A stretch of 64,000 nucleotides of DNA from Curvibacter microcysteis (GTDB taxonomy: Bacteria > Pseudomonadota > Gammaproteobacteria > Burkholderiales > Burkholderiaceae_C): the NCBI RefSeq assembly GCF_028649455.1, contig NZ_JAQSIO010000004.1, positions 496,001-560,000 of the forward strand, given 5' to 3'. The notes beneath the pieces are model-generated. The model ran no database searches and was not told where the DNA came from. It was given only the letters and a program-made list of their open reading frames with translations. Of the stretch, positions 17,773 through 28,299 are shown in pieces. The translations under genes and the position numbers were made by a program. The number at the start of each line of letters is the position of its first letter. The first letter of the stretch is position 1.

Positions 17773-17866
17773 CATGGAGGGCAGGCCCGCGCCGACCCGC
17801 GCCAGCCTGAGCAGCCCGTCCACCGCGCGGCCGCTCCGCTTTCCGGCTTTCTTCAGCACCACCCGC

Positions 17867-18607
17867 ATGAACCTGCACAACCCGTCGATCCCCCTGGCTG
17901 GGGCTTCCAACTTCCGCGACCTGGGCGGCTACCAGGGCAAGGACGGACGCCGCCTGCGTCTGCGCCGGCTGTTTCGCTCCGATCACCTGGCCCAACTCAG
18001 CGCCGCCGACATCGAGCAACTGCAGGCCCTGCAGGTGGGGCGCACCGTGGACTTTCGGGGCGAACACGAGCGCCTGGCCCAGGCCTACACCCTGCCCGAG
18101 GTGACGCAACACGCGCTGTCCATCGAGCCCACCGTGGTGCAGCGCGCCAAAGACATGCAGGCCCGTGGCCAGACCTTGACGCCAGAGGGCGCTGCCGCCT
18201 TGATGGAGCAGACCTACCGCGACTTCGTGCTGAACAACTCGCCCCGTTTTGCCCAGCTGTTCGCCCTGCTGTTGGAAGACGACCAACCCCTGGTGTTCCA
18301 CTGCACCGCCGGCAAGGACCGCACCGGCCTGGCCGCGGCCCTGATCCTGCGGGCGCTGGGCGTGGCGCCCGACGTGGTGATGCACGACTACCTGCTGACC
18401 AACCAGCTCTACCGGCGCCCAGCCCTGCCGCACAGCGAAGCCCCCGAGGCCGTGCTGCGCGTGATCTGGCAGGTGCAGCCCAGCTTTCTGGAAGCCGCCC
18501 TGCAGACCATTGACGAGACCCACGGCGGCCTCGCGCCCTACCTGCACCAAGCCCTGGGCCTGGGCCCGGCCGAACTGCGCCGGCTCGAATCGCTTTACCT
18601 TGCCTGA
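17867..18607 (+). CDS. Tyrosine-protein phosphatase family protein
   Basis: From the internal ATG (MNLHNPSIPLAG) the protein is 246 residues; an in-frame ATG at 17774 would add 31 Pro/Arg/Ser-rich residues with no family resemblance. The signature ASNFRDLGGYQGKDGRRLR and the catalytic P-loop HCTAGKDRTG (Cys 146, Arg 152) define the Y_phosphatase3 group. These proteins remove phosphate from tyrosine residues or from small molecules, and the physiological target is unknown. Neither start has a good ribosome-binding site. A strong GC-rich hairpin follows within 40 bp of the stop. Confidence 0.82.
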   Translation: MNLHNPSIPLAGASNFRDLGGYQGKDGRRLRLRRLFRSDHLAQLSAADIEQLQALQVGRTVDFRGEHERLAQAYTLPEVTQHALSIEPTVVQRAKDMQARGQTLTPEGAAALMEQTYRDFVLNNSPRFAQLFALLLEDDQPLVFHCTAGKDRTGLAAALILRALGVAPDVVMHDYLLTNQLYRRPALPHSEAPEAVLRVIWQVQPSFLEAALQTIDETHGGLAPYLHQALGLGPAELRRLESLYLA

Positions 18608-18645
18608 CGACAGGGCCTGATCCACAGGCCTGACCCTCGATCCCG

Positions 18646-18665
18646 CCGGGCCTGAACAGGCCCGG
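18646..18665 (+). terminator. GC-rich hairpin after the phosphatase gene
   Basis: CCGGGCCTG, AA, CAGGCCCGG forms a perfect 9-bp stem 38 bp after the stop codon. No T-run follows, so it may be a transcript-end stabiliser or a factor-dependent terminator. Confidence 0.4.
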
Positions 18666-18861
18666 GGACGGCGGCTGCGCGGCCCGCCATCGCCCATGGG
18701 CGCCTCACCCCACTGCGGCGCCCCGCCCCCTTCTGGCGCCAAAGGCCAGCCCGCGCACCAAAATCAGTCAGAACAGCTCTACAGACCCCAAATTGGTGCT
18801 ATTTCGCACCGAGCCCCCACGTGAAAACCCTGTATCCATGGGCACGACATTTGCCTACAGT

Positions 18862-18875
18862 TCTTGCATACAAGA
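18862..18875. promoter_or_regulatory. Candidate operator TCTTG-CATA-CAAGA ahead of dctA
   Basis: Perfect 5-bp arms around a 4-bp centre. On the minus strand it reads TCTTGTATGCAAGA, close to the TTGTATACAA-type sites of FCD-type GntR regulators, one of which is encoded 3.3 kb downstream. It is only a candidate. Confidence 0.35.
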
Positions 18876-18909
18876 TTTGAGAACAACATTCACATCCCTC
18901 GGAGCCAAC

Positions 18910-20193
<1,284 letters not shown>

Positions 20194-20311
20194 CCCCGTC
20201 CTGCCTGCCTCAGGCCCGCCAGGGCCTGGGGCCCCAGTGGGAGGCTGGCGCCGGCAGACCGTCCAACAGAGCCCGTCGCATGGGCTCGCCCCCCACCCCG
20301 AAGTTATCCCC

Positions 20312-22177
20312 ATGCTGAGTTCACTGCGCACCAAACTGCAACTGATCACGACCCTGTCGGTCGTGGTGGCCTTGAGCCTCACAGGCGCCATCACCTACGT
20401 CCTGCTGCGCGCCAGCATTGCCCAGACCGCAGCGCAGCAACTGAGCGCGGCCAGCGAAGGCAATGGCATGGCCATCGACCTGTGGGTGGCCGCCAAAGCC
20501 ACGTCCGTGCAGGCGGCCGCCAACGCCGTGCAGCATGGCGACCCGCAGGGCATCGTGCTGCACATGAACAAGGCCGGTGGCTTTCCAGTGACCACGGTGG
20601 GCTGGACGGACAAGACTTACGTCTCCAGCAGCACCACCACCCCCGCCAATTACGACCCCACGGTGCGCCCCTGGTACAAGGCGGCCGCGCAGGCCGGCAA
20701 ACTGGTGGTCACGCCGCCCTACGCCGACGCCTCGACCGGGGTGGCTTTTGTGTCCTTTGCCGCACCGATGCTGCGCGACGGCACGCTGGCCGGGGTGGTC
20801 AGTGGGGCCGTGCCCCTGGACGGCGTGCGCCAGGTGGTGAACGCCGTGCACCCGACCCCCAACAGCTTGGCCATCCTGGTCACCCGCAGCGGCCAGTTGC
20901 TGGCCCACACCGATCCAAAGATGACCCTGAAACCCGCCTCGGAGCTGTCGCCCGCCTTGGCCGGTGACTCGCTGTCCAATTTGCTCAACGCCACCACCCC
21001 GCAGGCGCTTGAACTTGGCGGCGTCAGCAAACTGATGCAGGCGCGCGCCATCCAGGGCACCGACTGGTACCTGATCGTGGCGCTCGACAAAGCCGACGCC
21101 ACCCAGGCCCTGGGCGAGGTGTCGCGCGGCATGCTGCTGGCCACCGTGGTGCTGGCCCTGCTGGCGGCGGCCCTGAGCGCGGTCTTCACAGCCCGAGCCT
21201 TCCGCCGACTGACCCAGGTGCGCGATGCCATGGCCGACATCAGCTCCGGCGGCGGCGACCTGACGCGGCGCCTGCCCATCTCGGGGCGGGACGAGGTGGC
21301 CCAGGTGGCCCGCTCCTTCAACACCTTCGCCGACAAGATGGCCCTGGTCCTGCGCGAGATCCGCCAGGGCGCCGAATCGGTGCGCCTGGCCAGTGACGAG
21401 ATCCGCAACGGCAACCAGGACCTGTCCAGCCGCACCGAGGGCGCGGCCAGCAGCCTGGAGCAGACCTCTGCCGCCCTGGTGCAGCTGACGGCCAGCGTCC
21501 AGCAGTCGGCCGAAGCCACGGTGCGTGCCACCCAATTGGCCAGCGAAGCCAGCCAGGTCGCTGCCAAGGGGGGAGAAGTGGTGGCCGGCGCCGTCAGCAC
21601 CATGGACGAGATCAACCAGTCGTCCGCCCGCATCAGCGACATCATCGGTGTGATCGACGGCATTGCCTTCCAGACCAACATCCTGGCCCTGAACGCGGCC
21701 GTCGAGGCCGCCCGCGCCGGTGAAAACGGCCGAGGCTTTGCCGTGGTGGCGGCTGAAGTGCGCAGCCTGGCGCAACGCAGCGCCACGGCCGCCAAGGAAA
21801 TCAAGGGCCTGATCAGCACCTCGGAAGAGCGCGTCAGCACCGGCACCCAGCGGGTGCAGGCCGTGGGCCAGACCATGGACGCCATCATGGGCAGCATCCG
21901 CCGCGTCAGCCAGCTGATCGGGGAGATCAACGGCGCCATGCACGAGCAAAGCAACGGCATCGGCCAGATCAGCCAGGCGGTGGCCGAAATGGACCGCTCC
22001 ACCCAGCAAAATGCGGCCCTGGTCGAAGAATCAGCAGCGGCCGCATCGGTGCTGAACGACCAGGCCCACCACTTGGCTCAGGCCGTCGGCACCTTCCAAC
22101 TGGGCGACGCGTCCCTGCCAGACAGCGCGCTGGCAGGCCCTGCGGCACCGAGCGGCCACGCAGCTCGCCTGCGCTGA
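20312..22177 (+). CDS. Methyl-accepting chemotaxis protein with dCache sensor
   Basis: This 621-residue receptor has a TM helix (about 10-32) and a periplasmic double-Cache domain (about 35-275) containing [24 protein letters not shown] second TM helix (about 278-300) leads to HAMP, then a long signalling coiled coil whose tip reads [30 protein letters not shown]. No CheR-tethering pentapeptide is present at the C terminus (ends HAARLR). It senses a periplasmic ligand and controls CheA. dCache receptors bind amino acids, amines, organic acids or purines. The neighbouring dicarboxylate carrier and purine permease make a dicarboxylate or a purine plausible, but the ligand is unknown. Confidence 0.92.
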   Translation: MLSSLRTKLQLITTLSVVVALSLTGAITYVLLRASIAQTAAQQLSAASEGNGMAIDLWVAAKATSVQAAANAVQHGDPQGIVLHMNKAGGFPVTTVGWTDKTYVSSSTTTPANYDPTVRPWYKAAAQAGKLVVTPPYADASTGVAFVSFAAPMLRDGTLAGVVSGAVPLDGVRQVVNAVHPTPNSLAILVTRSGQLLAHTDPKMTLKPASELSPALAGDSLSNLLNATTPQALELGGVSKLMQARAIQGTDWYLIVALDKADATQALGEVSRGMLLATVVLALLAAALSAVFTARAFRRLTQVRDAMADISSGGGDLTRRLPISGRDEVAQVARSFNTFADKMALVLREIRQGAESVRLASDEIRNGNQDLSSRTEGAASSLEQTSAALVQLTASVQQSAEATVRATQLASEASQVAAKGGEVVAGAVSTMDEINQSSARISDIIGVIDGIAFQTNILALNAAVEAARAGENGRGFAVVAAEVRSLAQRSATAAKEIKGLISTSEERVSTGTQRVQAVGQTMDAIMGSIRRVSQLIGEINGAMHEQSNGIGQISQAVAEMDRSTQQNAALVEESAAAASVLNDQAHHLAQAVGTFQLGDASLPDSALAGPAAPSGHAARLR

Positions 22178-22198
22178 CCCCCGATAATCCAAGACCCC

Positions 22199-22888
22199 AT
22201 GAGCCGCTCCCAGACTGAAATCGCACAACAGGTGGTCGAATCCATCCTGGCCCAAAAGCTGGCCCCCGGCGAGCGCCTGGGCGAACAAGACCTGGCCGAC
22301 CTGTTTGGCGTCAGCCGCACCCTGGTGCGCGAGGCGCTGATGCAGCTGCAAGCGCGCGGCTTTGTCGAGGTGCGCTCGCGCCGGGGCTGGTACGTGATCG
22401 AACCCTCGGTGGAAGAAGCGCGCGACGCTTTTTCGGCACGCCGCATTGTGGAGGCCGGCATCCTGGCCAGTGCCGCCGAGGAAGGCCGTCCCCTGCAGGC
22501 CCTGACACGCCGCCTGCGCGCCCACATCGCGGACGAGCAAAACGCCATTGAGGGTGCCGACGCGGCCACCCGGGCTTTTTTGTTGGCCGACTTCCATGTC
22601 TGCCTGGCGGAAAGCATGGGCCACCGCAGCCTCAGCGACGTGCTGCGCGACCTGACAGCGCGCACCACGCTGGCCGCCTCGCTGTACCAGTCGCGCCATG
22701 AAGCCAGCCAGTCGTGCGCCGAGCACACGGCCATCGTCGAGGCCCTGGAAGCCGGCGATCTGGCCTTGGCGCGCGACCGTCTGCTGGCCCACATCGGCCA
22801 TGTGGAAGAGGCCTTGCGCCCTGACACACCGCGCAGCCACGACCGGCTGCGGGATTCGCTGAGCCCGCTGGCCCGCAGCCCAGGCTGA
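22199..22888 (+). CDS. Second GntR-family (FadR/FCD) regulator
   Basis: This 229-residue protein starts 21 bp after the chemoreceptor stop. Its winged helix (GEQDLADLFGVSRTLVREAL, wing RRGWYVIEPS) is almost identical in the recognition helix to the regulator at 12272, and an FCD domain follows. The two are therefore paralogues that may bind similar DNA. The third GTGTATACAC site lies 110 bp after its stop, ahead of the purine permease, making that permease the most likely target of one or both. The effector is unknown. Confidence 0.9.
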   Translation: MSRSQTEIAQQVVESILAQKLAPGERLGEQDLADLFGVSRTLVREALMQLQARGFVEVRSRRGWYVIEPSVEEARDAFSARRIVEAGILASAAEEGRPLQALTRRLRAHIADEQNAIEGADAATRAFLLADFHVCLAESMGHRSLSDVLRDLTARTTLAASLYQSRHEASQSCAEHTAIVEALEAGDLALARDRLLAHIGHVEEALRPDTPRSHDRLRDSLSPLARSPG

Positions 22889-22997
22889 TCCAGCCCATCA
22901 CGCCGGCCAGCTTCTGCCTGGGCCGGTCGGTGATTTCTGGCTTGCTTCTTGCAGGCTTTTGGCGCTCGGGTTTTCACTGACCCCTCCGCGGCCTGGC

Positions 22998-23007
22998 GTG
23001 TATACAC
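22998..23007. promoter_or_regulatory. Purine-locus operator site 3 (GTGTATACAC)
   Basis: Here the palindrome is perfect over 10 bp and is followed by TTTT, about 97 bp upstream of the NCS2 permease ATG. It has the same core as the sites before puuD and between uraH and gntR. Confidence 0.72.
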
Positions 23008-23104
23008 TTTTCACATACAAACATGTGCACGAAGTGTGCGGCGTTGTGTTGCGGCGGTTGCAGGTTCAGAGGCCCGCCCTTTTCCAGCCCTCAAGGAACT
23101 CAGC

Positions 23105-24592
23105 ATGAATTCAGCGGTCCATCCCGTCGACGAACGCCTACCCCTCAACCGCCTGGCCGCGCTCGGCCTGCAGCATGTGCTGGTCATGTACGCGGGGGCC
23201 ATCGCCGTGCCCCTGATCGTGGGCCGCGCTCTCAAGCTCGACCCGCAGCAGGTGGCCATGCTGATCTCGGCCGATCTGTTTTGCTGCGGCCTGGTCACGC
23301 TGATCCAGTCGCTGGGCGCCACACAGTGGTTTGGCATCCGCCTGCCGGTGATGATGGGCGTGACCTTTGCATCGGTGGGCCCCATGGTCGCCATTGCTGG
23401 CAGCCACCCCGGGCAAGCGGGGGCGCAGCTGATTTTCGGCGCCATCATCGGGGCCGGGCTGATATCCATCTTGATCGCCCCCATCGTCAGCCGCCTGCTG
23501 CGCTTCTTCCCGCCCGTGGTCACGGGCACGCTGATCCTGGTCATCGGGGTCAGCCTGATGCGCGTAGGCATCAACTGGATCTTCGGTAACCCCGTGGGCC
23601 CCACCGCCCCCAGCGTGCCCGACCCGGAGCACCTGCGCTGGCTCGCCGAAGCCGGCAAACTGGCGGCCGCCCCTGGCTCGGCCCTGCCCGCCCTGCCCAA
23701 GGGCCTGGCCATTCTGCCCACGGTGCCCAATCCCAAATACGCCGACCTGATGGGCGTGGGCGTGGCCGCCCTGGTGCTGGCTTCCATCCTGCTGATCACC
23801 AAGTACGCCAAGGGCTTTGCCGCCAACATCTCGGTGCTGCTGGGCATCGTCATCGGCGGCGTGGTCTCGGTGGCCTTGGGCATGATGAACTTCGACAAGG
23901 TCGGCAAGGCCGCCTGGTTCGACATCGTGCTGCCCTTCGAGATCGCCACCCCGGTGTTCGACCCCATCATGGTCATCACCATGACGGTGGTGATGCTGGT
24001 GGTGATGATCGAGTCCACCGGCATGTTCCTGGCCCTGGGGGACATGACGGACCGCCCGGTCAGCAACAAGGCCCTGACAGCGGGCCTGCGCACAGATGGC
24101 CTGGGCACCTTGATCGGGGGCATCTTCAACACCTTCCCCTACACCAGCTTCTCGCAGAACGTGGGCCTGGTGGCGGTGACGGGCGTGCGCAGCCGCTTTG
24201 TCTGCGTGGCCGGCGGCGTGATCCTGATCGTGCTGGGCCTGCTGCCCAAGATGGCGGCGCTGGTCGAGTCCCTGCCCACCGTGGTGCTGGGCGGCGCAGG
24301 CCTGGTGATGTTTGGCATGGTGGCCACCACCGGCATCCGCATCCTGGGCGGGGTGGACTTCAAGACCAACCGCTTCAACGCCCTGATCGTCGCCATCTCG
24401 GTGGGCGTGGGCATGATCCCGCTGCTGGCCCCCAACTTCCGCCAGTGGATGCCACACGCCATCCACCCGCTGATCGAGTCGGGCATTTTGCTGGCCACCG
24501 TCTGCGCCGTGCTGCTCAACCTGTTCTTCAACGGCGCCAAGCAAGACGACCAAGCCACCATCGCCGCGGCCAAGCAGGCCGACGCCCATTGA
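23105..24592 (+). CDS. NCS2 xanthine/uric acid permease
   Basis: The ATG at 23105 has AAGGA 8 bases upstream, giving 495 residues. The protein has about 12-14 hydrophobic segments and the NCS2 hallmarks LQHVLVMYAGAIAVPLIVG, the substrate-site region IESTGMFLALGDMTDR, and GLGTLIGGIFNTFPYTSFSQNVGLV. This branch (PucJ, UacT, XanQ-like) imports urate or xanthine with protons. Its product would feed PuuD and the rest of the pathway. A GTGTATACAC operator lies in its 216-bp upstream gap, and an intrinsic terminator follows its stop. Confidence 0.92.
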   Translation: MNSAVHPVDERLPLNRLAALGLQHVLVMYAGAIAVPLIVGRALKLDPQQVAMLISADLFCCGLVTLIQSLGATQWFGIRLPVMMGVTFASVGPMVAIAGSHPGQAGAQLIFGAIIGAGLISILIAPIVSRLLRFFPPVVTGTLILVIGVSLMRVGINWIFGNPVGPTAPSVPDPEHLRWLAEAGKLAAAPGSALPALPKGLAILPTVPNPKYADLMGVGVAALVLASILLITKYAKGFAANISVLLGIVIGGVVSVALGMMNFDKVGKAAWFDIVLPFEIATPVFDPIMVITMTVVMLVVMIESTGMFLALGDMTDRPVSNKALTAGLRTDGLGTLIGGIFNTFPYTSFSQNVGLVAVTGVRSRFVCVAGGVILIVLGLLPKMAALVESLPTVVLGGAGLVMFGMVATTGIRILGGVDFKTNRFNALIVAISVGVGMIPLLAPNFRQWMPHAIHPLIESGILLATVCAVLLNLFFNGAKQDDQATIAAAKQADAH

Positions 24593-24610
24593 GGCCCCCG
24601 GCCCCACACC

Positions 24611-24638
24611 AAGGCCCCCAGGCTGCCCTGGGGGCTTT
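24611..24638 (+). terminator. Intrinsic terminator after the permease gene
   Basis: GCCCCCAGG, a 4-nt loop, CCTGGGGGC, with A residues before and TTT after. It starts 19 bp after the permease stop and separates it from maeB. Confidence 0.8.
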
Positions 24639-24684
24639 GTCGCTGGGCCCTCGCCAGGCCTGGCCCTGGCGCCGCGAGCGTCAG

Positions 24685-24696
24685 CCTGACGTCAGG
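24685..24696. promoter_or_regulatory. 12-bp palindrome CCTGACGTCAGG ahead of maeB
   Basis: A perfect palindrome 49 bp upstream of the malic enzyme ATG, in promoter position. No regulator is assigned. Confidence 0.4.
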
Positions 24697-24744
24697 ATGG
24701 GGTAAGCTCCCAGCCCGCTATCGCCACCGAAGGAAAACCATTCA

Positions 24745-27045
24745 ATGACCAAAACCTTGTCTGCGGCCGAACAAGCGCTGCGCGACGCAGCCCGTGAATA
24801 CCACCGCACGCCGGTGCGGGGCAAAATCTCCGTCACCCCGACCAAACCCCTGTCCAACCAACGCGACCTGTCCCTGGCCTACTCGCCGGGCGTGGCCTAC
24901 CCCTGCTTGGACATCGAAGCCGATCCGAGCAAGGCCTGGGACTACACCTCGCGTGGCAACCTGGTCGGTGTGATCACCAACGGCACCGCCGTGCTGGGCC
25001 TGGGCGACATCGGTCCGCTGGCCAGCAAGCCGGTGATGGAAGGCAAGGGCTGCCTGTTCAAGAAGTTCGCGGGTGTCGACGTGTTTGACATCGAACTGGC
25101 CGAGCGCGACCCGGACAAGCTGGTCGAGATCATCGCGGCGCTGGAGCCCACGCTGGGTGGCATCAACTTGGAAGACATCAAGGCGCCCGAGTGCTTCTAC
25201 ATCGAGAAGCAGCTGTCTGACCGCCTGAACATCCCCGTCTTCCACGACGACCAACACGGCACGGCCATCATCTCGTCGGCCGCCCTGCTCAACGGCCTGG
25301 AGCTGGTGAACAAGGCCATCGGTGAAGTGAAGATCGCGGTGTCGGGCGCCGGTGCCGCCGCCATCGCCTGCCTGGACGTGATGGTCGGCCTGGGCGTGAA
25401 GCGCGAGAACGTCTTTGTGGTCGACTCCAAGGGCGTGATCTACCAAGGCCGCCCCGGCACGCTGGACGCCTCCAAGCAGCGCTACGCCCAAGACACCGCC
25501 GCACGCACGCTGGCCGATGTGGTCAACGGCGCGGACGTGTTCCTGGGCTGCTCGGCCCCGGGCGTGCTGACCGCCGAGATGGTCAAGACCATGGCGCGCC
25601 AGCCCATCATCCTGGCCCTGGCCAACCCCGAACCCGAAATCCGCCCCGAACTGGCCAAGGCCATTCGCCCGGACTGCATCATCGCCACCGGCCGCTCGGA
25701 CTACCCGAACCAGGTCAACAACGTGCTGTGCTTCCCCTACATCTTCCGGGGTGCACTGGACTGCGGCGCGACCAAGATCACGGCCGAAATGAAGCAGGCC
25801 TGCGTGCGCGAAATCGCCGACCTCGCCAAGGCCGAGATGAGCGACGAAGTGGCCGCCGCCTACGCGGGCCAGGAGCTGGTGTTCGGCCCCGACTACCTGA
25901 TCCCGACGCCGTTTGACGCGCGCCTGATCCTGCGCATCGCCCCCGCCGTGGCCAAGGCCGCGGCCGAGTCCGGCGTGGCCACGCGCCCGATCGAGGACCT
26001 GGAGGCCTACCGCGAAAGCCTGTCGCGCTTTGTCTACGCCACCGGCATGTTCATGCGCCCGGTGTTCGCCGCCGCCAAGGCCGCCAACAAGCGCGTGGCC
26101 TATGCCGAAGGTGAAGACGAGCGCGTGCTGCGCGCCGCCCAGGCCGCCGTCGACGACGGCCTGGCCCGCCCGATCCTGATCGGTCGCCCTGCCGTCATCG
26201 CCGCGCGCATCGCCAAGGCCGGCCTGCGCCTGCAACTGGGCCGCGACGTCGAAATCTGCGACCCCGAAGACGACCCGCGCTTCCGCCAGTACTGGGAAAC
26301 CTACCACCGCCTGATGGGCCGCCAGGGCGTCACGCCCGAAGCTGCCAAGGCCGCCGTGCGCCGCTCCAACACCTTGATCGCCGCGCTGATGGTCAAGCTG
26401 GGCGACGCCGACGCCATGCTGTGCGGCCTGGTCGGTCGTTACGACAGCCACCTGGAGCATGTGCGCGACATCCTGGGCCTTCAAGAAGGTGCCAGCGGCT
26501 TTGCCGCACTGAACGCGCTGATGCTGGACAAGCACACCCTGTTCATCGCCGACACCTACATCAACGAAGACCCGGATGCCGAGCAACTGGCCTCCATCGC
26601 GTTGATGGCGGTCGAAGAGGTGAAGCGCTTCGGCCTGCCGCCCAAGGTGGCTTTCCTGTCGCACTCCAACTACGGCTCGTCCAAGCGCGCCTCGGCCATC
26701 AAGATGCGCCAAGCGCGCGACCTGTTCGCCAAGCTGGCCCCCGACGTCGAGTGCGACGGTGAAATGCATGGCGACGCGGCCCTGTCGGAATCGGTGCGCG
26801 GCAACGCGCTGATGGACGGCAGCCTGACCGGCGAAGCCAATGTGCTGATCTGCCCCAACCTGGACGCGGCCAACATCCTGTTCAACGTGCTCAAGACCAC
26901 GGGCGGCCACGGCGTGACCATTGGCCCGATCCTGCTGGGCGCCGCCGCTTCGGCGCACATCATGACCCCGTCGTCGACCATGCGCCGCGTGGTCAACATG
27001 ACGGCCCTGGCCGCCGCCGGCGCCGCCGTGCAACAGGGCGCCTGA
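24745..27045 (+). CDS. maeB: NADP-dependent malic enzyme with phosphotransacetylase-like C terminus
   Basis: This 766-residue protein has a malic enzyme half (about 1-430). It includes [12 protein letters not shown], the metal/malate region [10 protein letters not shown] and the dinucleotide-binding [12 protein letters not shown]. The C-terminal half (about 440-766) belongs to the phosphate acetyl/butyryltransferase family ([27 protein letters not shown]). In MaeB this half is generally regulatory, not catalytic. The enzyme makes pyruvate and NADPH from malate. It is monocistronic, between terminators on both sides, and follows a DctA-like carrier region by several genes. AAGGA precedes the start by 10 bases. 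Confidence 0.96.
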   Translation: MTKTLSAAEQALRDAAREYHRTPVRGKISVTPTKPLSNQRDLSLAYSPGVAYPCLDIEADPSKAWDYTSRGNLVGVITNGTAVLGLGDIGPLASKPVMEGKGCLFKKFAGVDVFDIELAERDPDKLVEIIAALEPTLGGINLEDIKAPECFYIEKQLSDRLNIPVFHDDQHGTAIISSAALLNGLELVNKAIGEVKIAVSGAGAAAIACLDVMVGLGVKRENVFVVDSKGVIYQGRPGTLDASKQRYAQDTAARTLADVVNGADVFLGCSAPGVLTAEMVKTMARQPIILALANPEPEIRPELAKAIRPDCIIATGRSDYPNQVNNVLCFPYIFRGALDCGATKITAEMKQACVREIADLAKAEMSDEVAAAYAGQELVFGPDYLIPTPFDARLILRIAPAVAKAAAESGVATRPIEDLEAYRESLSRFVYATGMFMRPVFAAAKAANKRVAYAEGEDERVLRAAQAAVDDGLARPILIGRPAVIAARIAKAGLRLQLGRDVEICDPEDDPRFRQYWETYHRLMGRQGVTPEAAKAAVRRSNTLIAALMVKLGDADAMLCGLVGRYDSHLEHVRDILGLQEGASGFAALNALMLDKHTLFIADTYINEDPDAEQLASIALMAVEEVKRFGLPPKVAFLSHSNYGSSKRASAIKMRQARDLFAKLAPDVECDGEMHGDAALSESVRGNALMDGSLTGEANVLICPNLDAANILFNVLKTTGGHGVTIGPILLGAAASAHIMTPSSTMRRVVNMTALAAAGAAVQQGA

Positions 27046-27112
27046 GCCCCGACCGGCCACCGCTCGCCCCGGGCCAAGCCCCAAGGCGCTGGCGGGGTGC
27101 CCGCCCCCCTTC

Positions 27113-27148
27113 AGCCCCCGCACCTGAGGCCAGGTCCGGGGGCTTTTT
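27113..27148 (+). terminator. Intrinsic terminator after maeB
   Basis: AGCCCCCG, a 16-nt loop, CGGGGGCT, then TTTT. It lies 68 bp after the maeB stop. Confidence 0.8.
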
Positions 27149-27211
27149 CATGGGCGCTCGCCGGCAGCCCTCGGCCCAGCGCCCGCCGTGCCGGGCACTG
27201 TTTTTGCTTTG

Positions 27212-27232
27212 AGTCTCCATCCCTTGGAGACT
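27212..27232 (+). promoter_or_regulatory. Hairpin masking the ribosome-binding site of the ABC operon
   Basis: AGTCTCC, 7 nt, GGAGACT is a perfect inverted repeat ending 3 bases before the ATG of the binding protein. The GGAG in its right arm is the probable ribosome-binding site, so the hairpin could lower translation unless opened. Confidence 0.5.
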
Positions 27233-27235
27233 TGA

Positions 27236-28267
27236 ATGACGCCACGCACTTTCCTCAAAGCCAGCCTTGCCCTCAGCCTTGCCGCCGCCCTGGGCAGCGC
27301 CCAGGCGCAAACCACGCCGATCAAGTTCCAACTGGACTGGCGCTTCGAGGGCCCCTCGGCCCTGTTCCTGCTGCCGGCCGCCAAGGGCTACTTCAAGGAC
27401 GCCAAGCTCGACGTCACCGTGGACGCCGGCAACGGCTCGGGTGGCGCGGTGCAGCGCGTGGCCTCGGGCAGCTACGACATGGGCTTTGCCGACCTGGCCG
27501 CGCTGATGGAATTCCAGGCCAACAACCCCGACGCGCCCAACAAACCCGTGGCCATCATGATGGTCTACAACAACACCCCGGCCTCGGTCATGGCGCTCAA
27601 GAAAAGCGGCATCACCAAGCCCGCCGACCTGAACGGCAAGAAGCTGGGCGCCCCGGTGTTTGACGCCGGCCGCCGCGCCTTCCCCATCTTTGCCAAGGCC
27701 AACCAGGTCGGCACCGTGCAATGGACCGCCATGGACCCGCCGCTGCGCGAGACCATGCTGGTGCGCGGCGACATCGACGCCATCACCGGCTTCACCTTCA
27801 CCTCGCTGCTCAACCTGGAAGCGCGCGGCGCCAAGGCCTCGGACGTGGTGGTGCTGCCCTATGCCGACTTCGGCGTGAAGCTGTACGGCAACGCCATCAT
27901 TGCCTCGCCCAAGATCCTCAAGGAGAACCCGGCCGCCGTGAAGGCCTTCCTGCAAGCCTTTGCCAAGGGCGCCAAGGAAGTCATCGCCAAGCCCGAAGCC
28001 GCCATCGAGTACGTGAAGCAGCGCGACGGCATCATCAACACCGAGCTCGAAACCCGGCGCCTGAAGCTGGCCATCGACACCGTGATCAACAGCCCCGACG
28101 CGCGCAGCGAGGGCTTTGGCCAGGTCAACCCGGCACGCCTGTCGCTGATGGCCTCGCAGGTGTCTGACGCCTACGCCACCAAGACCCGCGCCAACCCGGA
28201 CACCGCCTGGACCAGCGCCTACCTGCCCTCGGCCGCCGAGCTCAACATCCTGCCGGCCAAGAAGTAA
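27236..28267 (+). CDS. NMT1/THI5-like ABC transporter substrate-binding protein
   Basis: This 343-residue protein has an N-terminal signal peptide (cleavage near residue 24, AQAQ). The NMT1 fold begins TPIKFQLDWRFEGPSALFLLPAAKGYFKDAKLDV and continues with VDAGNGSGGAVQRVASGSYDMGFADLAALMEF. Family members bind thiamine precursors, sulfonates or other small molecules in the periplasm. In this context, with purine genes and a riboswitch-linked paralogue at 31666, a purine or related heterocycle is a reasonable ligand; it is not proven. It heads an operon with the ATPase and permease genes. A hairpin overlaps its ribosome-binding site. Confidence 0.88.
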   Translation: MTPRTFLKASLALSLAAALGSAQAQTTPIKFQLDWRFEGPSALFLLPAAKGYFKDAKLDVTVDAGNGSGGAVQRVASGSYDMGFADLAALMEFQANNPDAPNKPVAIMMVYNNTPASVMALKKSGITKPADLNGKKLGAPVFDAGRRAFPIFAKANQVGTVQWTAMDPPLRETMLVRGDIDAITGFTFTSLLNLEARGAKASDVVVLPYADFGVKLYGNAIIASPKILKENPAAVKAFLQAFAKGAKEVIAKPEAAIEYVKQRDGIINTELETRRLKLAIDTVINSPDARSEGFGQVNPARLSLMASQVSDAYATKTRANPDTAWTSAYLPSAAELNILPAKK

Positions 28268-28299
28268 GCCGCCCGGCCCCGTCCACGAGAACCGTCTGC

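Larger units (their letters stand above)
18608..18909. other. 302-bp intergenic region before dctA
   Basis: No gene is supported. It holds a 9-bp-stem hairpin at 18646-18665, without a T-run, that may end the upstream transcript. An inverted repeat at 18862-18875 lies 35 bp before the dctA start. Confidence 0.5.

Noticed and set aside
24742-27123. Minus-strand open frame of about 790 codons over maeB
   Set aside because: Antisense shadow of malic enzyme; composition is Gly/Ala/His/Val-rich with no motif.
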